A stretch of DNA of 64,000 bases from Oceanidesulfovibrio marinus (GTDB lineage: Bacteria; Desulfobacterota; Desulfovibrionia; Desulfovibrionales; Desulfovibrionaceae), in the NCBI RefSeq assembly GCF_013085545.1, contig NZ_CP039543.1, forward strand, positions 4,495,322 to 4,559,321. Direction: 5' to 3'. Under the pieces are notes generated by a model that saw only the letters and a list, made by a program, of their open reading frames with translations, had not been told where the DNA came from and searched no databases. Positions 33,901 through 40,998 of this stretch are shown here, piece by piece (the first letter of the stretch is position 1; every line of letters starts with the position of its first letter). The translations under genes and the position numbers were made by a program.

Positions 33901-34467
33901 ATGCGCATATTCCGCAACGCGATGGTTTTCACCACGCTTTTCGCCGTGGCCGCCTGTGTGACGGTCAACATCTACTTTCCGACCCAGAAGGTGGATCAGG
34001 CCGCGGAGAAGATCGTGGACCAGGTGTACGGCATCGAGCAGCCGGACAGCGAGGCGCCGGAGACCAAGGACGACAGCTCCAGCCTGTCGCGGATGTTCGA
34101 GGTCGTGGCGGATTGCTTCGGTCCGACCGCAGCCTACGCCCAGGACGCAACCACCGTATCCAACCCGGCCATCCGCGAGCTGAAGAACCAGATCGCGGCG
34201 AACCATCAGCAGCTCAAGCCGTACTATGACGCTGGGGCCGTGAAGATCGGCACGGACGGCATGCTGACGATAGCGAACACCTCGGGACTTTCCGTGGCGC
34301 AGCAGGCCGAGCTCAAGCGGCTGGTCCGCGCGGACAACAGCGCACGTAACTCCCTGTATAGCGAGGTGGCCAAGGCGCTGGGCATCGCGCAGAGCGAGGT
34401 GGGCAAGGTCAAGGATATCTTTGCCAAGCACTGGCGCGACAAGGCACCGGCGGCGTGGCTGCAGTAA
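33901..34467 (+). CDS. ydbL: Lipoprotein with YdbL/DUF1318 domain
   Basis: This 188-residue protein starts with a short signal and a probable lipobox ending at Cys20 (FTTLFAVAAC). It continues VTVNIYFPTQKVDQAAEKIVDQVYG, a beta strand plus helix that could take the role of YnbE. After a linker the DUF1318 domain follows at about 85-188 (ELKNQIAANHQQLKPYYDAGAVKIG ... KDIFAKHWRDKAPAAWLQ). E. coli has ynbE and ydbL as separate genes; here one gene appears to hold both parts. It is coupled to the ydbH-like gene (AAGGAGAATGATTCATG). Confidence 0.8.
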   Translation: MRIFRNAMVFTTLFAVAACVTVNIYFPTQKVDQAAEKIVDQVYGIEQPDSEAPETKDDSSSLSRMFEVVADCFGPTAAYAQDATTVSNPAIRELKNQIAANHQQLKPYYDAGAVKIGTDGMLTIANTSGLSVAQQAELKRLVRADNSARNSLYSEVAKALGIAQSEVGKVKDIFAKHWRDKAPAAWLQ

Positions 34468-34903
34468 CGTCGGCATAGCGGTGGGCGACGGAAGATCGCC
34501 GGCCTTCGATGCGCAATATACGACTTCGGAATACGTAACCGTGCACGGGTACTGCGTGTGTCACTGGTATAGGAGCATCTGTGTCACCGCATAACATGGA
34601 GCAATGGCACTATTGCGTGTGAAGATACAGTCGTGTGTTGGGGAATATGCGATTTGATCGTGCAGGACACGGACAACGAGCGGCCCGGTTCCAGATGGAG
34701 CCGGGCCGCTTATTTTCCCCAGAAAAATGCGGTCAATTTGTATTTGCGTAATAATATCTGAAGAATAGCTGTGCAAAAAAATGTTGAAAAACTAAATGTT
34801 GGCAAAGGCATGTGAATTTTTGCACTTGACGTCAATGCCTCAGTTCTATAGTTCCAAAAGTCATTCCGGGCAAACTTCAACAAATCTAGTGAAAGGGGTT
34901 CCC
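34468..34903. other. Intergenic region with a distant terminator and AT-rich promoter
   Basis: The 211 bases after the ydbL stop contain a TGTGTCAC direct repeat (about 34559 and 34582) but no gene, before a strong terminator at 34679-34716. The distance from the stop codon suggests a long 3' untranslated region or a small RNA. Downstream the AT-rich 34717-34903 precedes the permease gene. TTGACGTCAA, a perfect palindrome, lies at 34826-34835, and TATAGT follows at 34847-34852 after a 15-base spacer from TTGACG, so this is a possible promoter with overlapping operator. Confidence 0.45.
34679..34716 (+). terminator. Rho-independent terminator
   Basis: AGCGGCCCGG and CCGGGCCGCT form a perfect ten-base stem with an extended loop, followed by TATTTT. 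It is 211 bases beyond the ydbL-like stop. Confidence 0.8.
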
Positions 34904-35887
34904 ATGGTTCATAACTTACTCGAAAGATGGCATCTTTTCCTGGCCAGTGCGCTGGGGCTCGTGCTTGCGAGCCCGATTGCCGCCATGGCCCAGGAAGCAG
35001 CTGCCACGGCCGGGCCAGTTGATACGCATCCCTGGTGGTTCTGGCCGCTCATCCTGCTCGTCTTCTGCTTCATCTTGGGGATCGTCGCTGTGCTTGCTGG
35101 CGTTGGCGGCGGTGTTCTGTATGTACCGCTGGTCAGCGGCTTTTTCCCGTTCCACATCGACTTCGTCCGCGGAGCCGGCCTCATGGTGGCGCTGGCCGGC
35201 GCGCTGGCCGCCGGGCCGGGTCTGCTGAAACGCAACATGGCGAGCCTCAGGCTCGCGCTCCCCATGGCGCTCATCGCGTCCACCTGCGCGATCATCGGCG
35301 CCGTTCTTGGTCTGTATCTGTCATCCCTCGACCCCCGCATCGTGCAGGGCTGCCTGGGCGGCACCATCGTCTTCATCGCCGGCCTGCTGTTCTTCTCCAA
35401 GAACACGGAGCGGCCGGTGGTCACCAAGCAGGACGCCGTGGGCCTGGCCCTGGGCATCCAGGGCATGTACCACGACGCCGGCTCGGGCCAGGACGTGGAG
35501 TGGAAGACGCACCGCACCCTCATCGGCATGCTGCTGTTCATCATCATCGGCGTGATGGCGGGCATGTTCGGCCTGGGCGCCGGCTGGGCCAACGTTCCTG
35601 TCCTCAACCTGCTGATGGGCGCACCGCTCAAGGTTTCGGTGGCGACATCCAAGTTCTTGCTCTCCATCACGGACACCTCGGCCGCGTGGATCTACCTCAA
35701 CCAGGGCTGCGTCATTCCGCTTATGGCGATTCCCTCCATCATCGGCCTCATGCTCGGCTCCTTCGTGGGCGTGAAGGTGCTGGCCGTGGTGAAGCCCAAG
35801 ATGATCCGCTACATCGTCATCGTCGTGCTCCTGTTCGCAGGCCTCAAGGCGGTCGACAAGGCCCTCGGCATCGGACTGCTGGGCTAA
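34904..35887 (+). CDS. TauE/SafE family permease (putative sulfite or sulfonate exporter)
   Basis: I start at ATG 34904, where GAAAGGGG lies just upstream and a signal-like segment follows (LFLASALGLVLASPIAAMA). An earlier ATG at 34796 lacks these. The product has 327 residues and seven to eight TM helices. The duplicated TauE/SafE pattern is GVGGGVLYVPLVSGFF in the first half and GLGAGWANVPVLNLLMG in the second. The family exports sulfite, sulfoacetate or similar anions, or other small acids. The next gene encodes a membrane protein 24 bases later and is probably its partner. Confidence 0.88.
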   Translation: MVHNLLERWHLFLASALGLVLASPIAAMAQEAAATAGPVDTHPWWFWPLILLVFCFILGIVAVLAGVGGGVLYVPLVSGFFPFHIDFVRGAGLMVALAGALAAGPGLLKRNMASLRLALPMALIASTCAIIGAVLGLYLSSLDPRIVQGCLGGTIVFIAGLLFFSKNTERPVVTKQDAVGLALGIQGMYHDAGSGQDVEWKTHRTLIGMLLFIIIGVMAGMFGLGAGWANVPVLNLLMGAPLKVSVATSKFLLSITDTSAAWIYLNQGCVIPLMAIPSIIGLMLGSFVGVKVLAVVKPKMIRYIVIVVLLFAGLKAVDKALGIGLLG

Positions 35888-35911
35888 CCCATAGATTTTT
35901 CGAGGTGCAAC

Positions 35912-36448
35912 ATGGCTGATACAACAAAGACTATGACCTGCGAGGCCCCGCCGGAGCAGATCAAGTACGCGAATATTCTGTTCTGGGGCGCGTGGCTCGG
36001 CATTCTGTTCATGATCATAACCTATCTGATCTACATCCTCGGCATCTTCACGCCGGCCGTGCCCATGAAGGACGTCACGTCCAACTGGACCAAGCCGCGC
36101 ATCAAGGTGGAGGCCCACGGTCCGCACGGCGAGATCGAGGCGTTCAAGATCTGCGGCAAGGAAGTGGAGTGCTCCGCGGACGACCCCGACGTTGTCGGCG
36201 GCGTCACCGCCTATCTGCTTATCACCGGCTCCCCCTCCGGGTGGGACTGGGCCAAGCAGCTGGGCAAAGGCGACTTCCTCAACTTCCTGCCCATCGCGTT
36301 CCTCGCGATACTCACGATCATCTGCTATTTTACATTGATACCCGCATACATACGGTGCGGGGACTACGTATTTGCGGGAATTGTCGTTGCCGAGATTCTT
36401 GTGCTCGCAACGGCAGCTTCCGGGCTGGTGGGTGGCGGCGGACACTAA
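35912..36448 (+). CDS. Membrane protein partner of the TauE-like permease
   Basis: This 178-residue protein has three clear membrane spans: ILFWGAWLGILFMIITYLIYIL, FLPIAFLAILTIICYFTLIP and FAGIVVAEILVLATAASGLV. A soluble loop with two Cys lies between the first and second (FKICGKEVECSADDPD). I recall short membrane proteins (DUF1634) next to TauE-type permeases but cannot confirm the match. It shares a transcript with the permease and is followed by a terminator. The Cys pair might bind a metal or form a disulfide. Confidence 0.7.
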   Translation: MADTTKTMTCEAPPEQIKYANILFWGAWLGILFMIITYLIYILGIFTPAVPMKDVTSNWTKPRIKVEAHGPHGEIEAFKICGKEVECSADDPDVVGGVTAYLLITGSPSGWDWAKQLGKGDFLNFLPIAFLAILTIICYFTLIPAYIRCGDYVFAGIVVAEILVLATAASGLVGGGGH

Positions 36449-36481
36449 CTCTCCGCAGCCAATCCATTTTCAGCTAGCGTC

Positions 36482-36515
36482 AAAAAGCCGGGGAGCACTT
36501 GCTTCCCGGCTTTTT
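36482..36515 (+). terminator. Rho-independent terminator
   Basis: AAAAAGCCGGG and CCCGGCTTTTT form the stem around GAGCACTTGCTT. It ends the permease/partner transcript, and its A-rich left arm could also serve the other strand. Confidence 0.88.
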
Positions 36516-36585
36516 GGATTTCTGCCTCTGGCGTACGAAACCAAAGCACGGTACGGTGGCTCTGCAACCCGCCAAGGAGATGCCC

Positions 36586-38211
36586 ATGCCCGAAAAAGGA
36601 AAGCCGCGCTATCCCGAGGAGTTTCGAGAGGACATCTGCCTCTGGGAGATGGAAGGAAAGGTGCGAATCGCCGCGGTGGGCACCGGTCCCGGTTTTCTGT
36701 CCCTTCTGGACATCGTGTATAACGAGCGTTTTCAGCAGTTCCTGCCGGACATGGTGCTGGTGGGCATTGCAGAGCCCGGCCCACACAAGGGCAAGCTCGA
36801 CTACGCCAGATCCCTCGACATTCCGATTTACGAGACCCTGGGGGAGCTCATCGAGGCGGAGCCGCAGCTGAGCCTCGTGGTGGAGCATACCGGCCTGCGC
36901 AGCACCACGGCGCGGCTGCGCAAGGAGCTGCCGGATAACATCTCGCTCATCGACCACACAGGCGCCGTGTTCCTGTGCGGACTGCACGACATGGCCCAGG
37001 CCAACGCCTACTGCCAGGTCACCCTGGACAGGCACCGCACCCTGCTGCAGGCAATCATCGACGAGGTCCGCGAGGACATTCTGCTGCTGGACTCCCATGG
37101 CCGGGTCGTGGATTGCAACCGCAACGTGCTGGAGAAGGCCGGCAAGCACAAACAGGACCTCCTCGGCAAGCAGTTCTTCGACGCCCAGGTTCCGGAAGGC
37201 CAGGAGGGCATGTTCTGCAGCACGGACAGCGACGAGCAGTGCGCCTACACCCAGGCCCTGTTCTCCGGCGAGAAGACAGAGGCCCTGTTCACCCGCGTGG
37301 ATCAGGACGGCCACCTCAAGTATTACCGCATCTACGCCTACCCCATCAAAAACGAGCAGGGCCGGATCAATCACGTAGTGGTCATGCGCCGGGACATCAC
37401 CGAGCGCACACGGCGCGAGCGCATGCAGCAGCAGGCCGACAAGCTGGCTGTGGTGGGCGAGATGTCCACCTATCTCGCCCACGAGATCCGCAACCCGCTC
37501 TTCGCCATCGCCGGGTTCACCAACTCGCTGCTCAAGTCCGAGACCATGAACGACAAGGAGCGCGAGAAGCTGCGGATCATCTCCGAGGAGACCACCCGGC
37601 TGGAGCACCTGCTCTCGTCCATCCTCAAGTTCGCGCGGCCGTCCTCCTCGGAGTTGGACAAGGTTGACCTGAACGAGGTGGCCGACGAGACCGTGACGCT
37701 GATGCGCATGGGCTACGAGCACCAGGGCTATCAGATCGAGCTCAAGCCCACGAAAAAGATTCCCCTGGTCAAGGCCGAGCCCGAGATGGTCAAGCAGTGC
37801 ATCGTCAACCTCATCAAGAACAGCGTGGAAGCCATGCCCCAGGGCGGAACGCTGCGCATCGAGACCGGCCGGGACGGCGAGATGGTCACCCTGAGCGTGA
37901 CCGACACCGGCCCCGGCATGAGCGAGCGCCAGATGGACCAGGCGTTCAGCCCCTTCTACACCACCAAAGACCAGGGCTGCGGCCTGGGCTTGGCCATGAT
38001 CCGCAAGCTGATGAGCGAGTTCGGCGGCACGGTGCAGCTCAAGAGTCACGAGGGCCAGGGCACCACGGTGATGCTGTCGTTCCTGCCTGTGCTGGCGGAA
38101 GGGCTGGGCGAGGGTGCGGAGTGGGTGGTGGGGGAAAAGCATAGCGAGGAAGAGGCCAAGAGTAACGTGCCGCCGGCCAAGCAGGCGGAGTCCTCCTCGC
38201 AGGGGAGCTAG
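36586..38211 (+). CDS. Sensor histidine kinase with N-terminal Rossmann-like domain and PAS
   Basis: AAGGAG six bases ahead supports ATG 36586 (541 residues). Residues about 20-130 form a nucleotide-binding-like fold: VRIAAVGTGPGFLSLLDIV has a glycine-rich loop, then MVLVGIAEPGPHKGKLDYA resembles the dehydrogenase/Gfo-Idh layout. A PAS domain follows (ILLLDSHGRVVDCNRNVLEKAG), then HisKA with His299 (LAHEIRNPLF) and HATPase_c with N (NLIKNSVEAM), G1 (DTGPGM) and G2 (GCGLGLAM) boxes. There is no membrane span, so the kinase is cytoplasmic. A Rossmann input suggests sensing of NAD(H), redox state or a sugar-like ligand, which is inference. No response regulator lies next to it. Confidence 0.88.
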   Translation: MPEKGKPRYPEEFREDICLWEMEGKVRIAAVGTGPGFLSLLDIVYNERFQQFLPDMVLVGIAEPGPHKGKLDYARSLDIPIYETLGELIEAEPQLSLVVEHTGLRSTTARLRKELPDNISLIDHTGAVFLCGLHDMAQANAYCQVTLDRHRTLLQAIIDEVREDILLLDSHGRVVDCNRNVLEKAGKHKQDLLGKQFFDAQVPEGQEGMFCSTDSDEQCAYTQALFSGEKTEALFTRVDQDGHLKYYRIYAYPIKNEQGRINHVVVMRRDITERTRRERMQQQADKLAVVGEMSTYLAHEIRNPLFAIAGFTNSLLKSETMNDKEREKLRIISEETTRLEHLLSSILKFARPSSSELDKVDLNEVADETVTLMRMGYEHQGYQIELKPTKKIPLVKAEPEMVKQCIVNLIKNSVEAMPQGGTLRIETGRDGEMVTLSVTDTGPGMSERQMDQAFSPFYTTKDQGCGLGLAMIRKLMSEFGGTVQLKSHEGQGTTVMLSFLPVLAEGLGEGAEWVVGEKHSEEEAKSNVPPAKQAESSSQGS

Positions 38212-39443
38212 CAGGCCGGATCGTCGTCAGGGCATGACCAGACGACGAAGCCGTCGCGATCCGCCGCGTTCTGCAGCGCCAGCTCAAAGGGCGTTTGGCC
38301 CAGCATGCCGGCCAGGCGGTCGTGCGCTGCCTGCGCCCGGCCCAGCCTGCCGCGTATGGCCGCCACCTCGGCCGGATCGTCGGCGTGAAAGGCGATCTTC
38401 TCGGCAAAGCGCTGCTCCACGGGCATGAGCACGGGGCCGCGCACCAGCTTGTCCGCCAGGTAGACAACCTCGCGCTCCGTGGCGGGCGCATCCTCCTTCC
38501 ACGTCAGGTCGCGATGCTCCTCGGTGACCGCGGCGACGGCGTCCAGCCCCAGCCCGCGCAAGATATGTCCGCCCTCGGTCTCGTGGTGCGGTTCCCCCTT
38601 GGCGATGTCGTGCAGCAGGCCGGCGGCCGTGACCAGGTCCAGGTCCAGCACGTGCCTCTGGGCGTGCGTTTTGTTGATGCCCTCGGCCAGCAGCCGGGCT
38701 ACCCGCGCGACTGCCTTGCCGTGAGCCACAGCCTGGGGCGGCAGGCCCTGCACGTCCTCCAGCAGCGCCAGACACTCCCCGGCTGTGGGCGCGTGCAGCC
38801 GCGCCGCGGCGCGTTGGGCGCGGGCGTAGTCCTCGGGCGTGTCCATGTCCCAGGTGGTGTGGCGGTCCCACACGGGCACGTCGATCATGGGATGGGATTC
38901 CAGGGCGCCGCGCAGCCCCTGGCGGCCGTCGTGGGCCTGCACTGCGGAAAAAAGATGCGCCGGCACGAAGATAGGGTGGCCGGGGCTGCCGCGATAGCTA
39001 GGGCGAATGATGCTTTCGGGCGAATCGGCGAACACGCGGTACAGGGCGCGCACGGCGGCCGACCGCACCAGGCAGCAGTCCGTGGGCAGGAATGCCGCGG
39101 CGTCCACAGGCGTATTGTACTTTTCCAAAGCGCGCAACGCGGCCTGCACCGAGGAGAACATGCCCTCGGGGTAGTTCGTGTTGAGCACGATTTCGGCCCC
39201 GGCGCGCTCTGCCAGGGGGGCGACCTCCTCGGCGCGATGGCCCAGGACCACGATAACGGAGTCCGCACCGCCTTGGCGCAGCAGGTCCACGGCGCGTTCC
39301 AGCACCGTGCTCCCGCCCAGAGAGAAGAGCGGTTTGGCGCCGAGCTCGCCCATGCGGCTGGAGTACCCGGCGGCCAGCACCACGCCCGCGCAGGAAGGCC
39401 GGGAGCCGGTCGATCGGGCGGCGCTGGTTGCGGGCTGGGTCAT
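38208..39443 (-). CDS. MobA-like nucleotidyltransferase fused to HD domain
   Basis: The 411-residue protein starts at ATG 39443, without a strong ribosome-binding site. The N-terminal 190 residues have the MobA/MocA nucleotidyltransferase signature VVLAAGYSSRMGELGAKPLF, with FLPTDCCLVRS as the metal-binding Asp region and PSYRGSPGHPIFVPAHLF. Residues about 215-400 form an HD phosphohydrolase (LLHDIAKGEPHHETEGGH, with the His at ALHGKAVARVARLL). This pairing suggests a molybdenum-cofactor cytidylyl- or guanylyltransferase coupled to a nucleotide-hydrolysing domain. It is convergent with the kinase gene: the two stop codons overlap in CTAG. Confidence 0.85.
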   Translation of the reverse strand: MTQPATSAARSTGSRPSCAGVVLAAGYSSRMGELGAKPLFSLGGSTVLERAVDLLRQGGADSVIVVLGHRAEEVAPLAERAGAEIVLNTNYPEGMFSSVQAALRALEKYNTPVDAAAFLPTDCCLVRSAAVRALYRVFADSPESIIRPSYRGSPGHPIFVPAHLFSAVQAHDGRQGLRGALESHPMIDVPVWDRHTTWDMDTPEDYARAQRAAARLHAPTAGECLALLEDVQGLPPQAVAHGKAVARVARLLAEGINKTHAQRHVLDLDLVTAAGLLHDIAKGEPHHETEGGHILRGLGLDAVAAVTEEHRDLTWKEDAPATEREVVYLADKLVRGPVLMPVEQRFAEKIAFHADDPAEVAAIRGRLGRAQAAHDRLAGMLGQTPFELALQNAADRDGFVVWSCPDDDPAC

Positions 39444-39468
39444 GGTGCTGGTGGAGAATGGGTCGGGA

Positions 39469-39498
39469 ATAAAAAAGGGGGCGCCGGAAGACGCCCCC
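39469..39498 (-). terminator. Rho-independent terminator of dapA
   Basis: On the minus strand GGGGGCG and CGCCCCC form the stem, followed by six T and ATT. It lies 17 bases past the dapA stop. Confidence 0.85.
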
Positions 39499-39514
39499 TG
39501 GATGCGCGATAACG

Positions 39515-40393
39515 CTAGATGATGCCTGAATCGGTAAGGATCTTTCTGAGCTTGGCCTCGTTCTCCGGCTGCAGGGGCACCATGGGCAGACGGAACTCCA
39601 TGGGGATCTTGCCCATCATCGAGAGTGCGGTCTTCACCGGCGCGGGGTTGGTCTCCAGGAAGCAGGCGCGCGAAAGGGGCTGCAGCTTGAAGTGGTACTC
39701 GCGGGCCTTTTCGATGTCGCCTTCCGCAAAGGCCTTGCACATGCCGGCCATCCACGCCGGGGCGATGTTCGAGACCACGGAGATGACGCCGCAGCCGCCC
39801 ACGGCCAGCAGGGGCAGCACGGTGAAGTCGTCACCGGAGATCAGCATGAAGTCCTTGCCGCAGTACTCGGCGATGTCCGACACTTGGTGCAGGTTCGCCG
39901 TGGCGTCCTTGGTGCCCTGCACCTGGGGAATGTCTTTGGCCATGCGCGCCAGAGTCTCGGGCAGCAGGTTCACGCCTGTGCGGCCGGGCACGTTGTACAC
40001 GATGAAGGGCAGGTCCACCTCGGCGGAGATGGCCTTGAAGTGCTGGTACAGGCCCTCCTGCGTAGGTTTATTGTAGTAGGGCGTGATGAGCAGCAGGCCG
40101 TCGGCCCCGGCGTCGCGGGCGTCCTTGGCCAGCTCGATGGCTTCCTTTGTGTTGTTGGAGCCTGCGCCTGCGAGCACGGGGATGCGGCCGGCCACGTGTT
40201 CCACGCACGTGCGGACCACCCGTTTGTGCTCCTCGTGGGAGAGCGTGGCGGATTCACCCGTGGTACCGCAGGGCACCACGCCGTTGATGCCTTGCTCTAT
40301 CTGCCAGTCCAGCAGGGCGCGATAGGACTCCTCGTCGAAGGCGCCGTTCTTGAAGGGGGTCACCATTGCGGTGAGAGCGCCATGGAATTTCAT
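39515..40393 (-). CDS. dapA: 4-hydroxy-tetrahydrodipicolinate synthase
   Basis: This 292-residue TIM-barrel aldolase has AGGAGG ahead of ATG 40393. It shows the N-terminal GALTAMVTPF, the active-site GTTGE motif, the Tyr in ITPYYNKPTQEGLYQHF, the catalytic Arg region YNVPGRTGVN and the Schiff-base Lys in VQGTKDATANL. It condenses pyruvate with aspartate semialdehyde at the start of lysine and diaminopimelate synthesis. It is full length for the family (about 292), and a terminator follows. Confidence 0.97.
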   Translation of the reverse strand: MKFHGALTAMVTPFKNGAFDEESYRALLDWQIEQGINGVVPCGTTGESATLSHEEHKRVVRTCVEHVAGRIPVLAGAGSNNTKEAIELAKDARDAGADGLLLITPYYNKPTQEGLYQHFKAISAEVDLPFIVYNVPGRTGVNLLPETLARMAKDIPQVQGTKDATANLHQVSDIAEYCGKDFMLISGDDFTVLPLLAVGGCGVISVVSNIAPAWMAGMCKAFAEGDIEKAREYHFKLQPLSRACFLETNPAPVKTALSMMGKIPMEFRLPMVPLQPENEAKLRKILTDSGII

Positions 40394-40513
40394 GAGTTGC
40401 CTCCTGTGGGCAAGGGAGGTTGTTTTGGAATGTAATAACGAGCCGTCATGTGCGGGAAGCATAGCGCAAGGCGAATCGCTGGTCCACCCGTCAGGCAATG
40501 ATTCCCGCACGAT

Positions 40514-40951
40514 TCAACAGGGTTCGCCGGAGTAATGCTTGGCTTCTGGCGGATGCCCCATGAGCGAGTCGATACGCTGTTTGATGTCGGCGCGGCGTTC
40601 ATTGCCCGCGAGAATGGCCTGGGCCAGCTCGCTGAACCGCGCCATGTCCTCCGTAAGGCCGGACCGTTTCCAGTCCCGCCGCGCAGTGCGCACGGCGGAT
40701 TCCGTCTCCCAGAGAGAGCCGTTCACCGCGCGCAGTTCCTGCATCAGGAGGAGCGCCTCTTCCGGCAGGGAGCCGCGCGCATCGAGCAGGGCGCGCATGC
40801 GCGAGAGCAACCGCGCCGCGTGCTCGCGGGGTCCGTTGTCCGGCAGCCGCTCGGCCTTGAGCTCCTGGATGGCGAGGCGGTCCAGAAACTCGCCCCACCC
40901 GACGGGCAGGAGCAGCTCGCCGGCGCATGAACAGGAAGAGGATTCGCTCAT
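40514..40951 (-). CDS. DUF6165-like protein with N-terminal Cys motif
   Basis: The 145-residue protein starts at ATG 40951, 47 bases after the permease stop and on the same strand, so the two are probably co-transcribed. The pattern WGEFLDRLAIQELKAERL, then MQELRAVNGSLWETE and AILAGNERRADIKQRID fits the small all-helical DUF6165 family, whose function is unknown to me. The N-terminus carries CSCAGE, an extra Cys-Ser-Cys motif. That motif resembles the U-Ser-Cys motif of the permease and may bind a metal; this is speculation. Confidence 0.65.
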   Translation of the reverse strand: MSESSSCSCAGELLLPVGWGEFLDRLAIQELKAERLPDNGPREHAARLLSRMRALLDARGSLPEEALLLMQELRAVNGSLWETESAVRTARRDWKRSGLTEDMARFSELAQAILAGNERRADIKQRIDSLMGHPPEAKHYSGEPC

Positions 40952-40998
40952 GCGCCGACGATATGGATTTTCAAATCGCTTGTAAATGATCCTGGATG

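Noticed and set aside
34801-34835. Sigma54 promoter upstream of the TauE-like gene
   Set aside because: The GG and GC dinucleotides are not ten bases apart in any register. The sigma70-like reading is weak but better.
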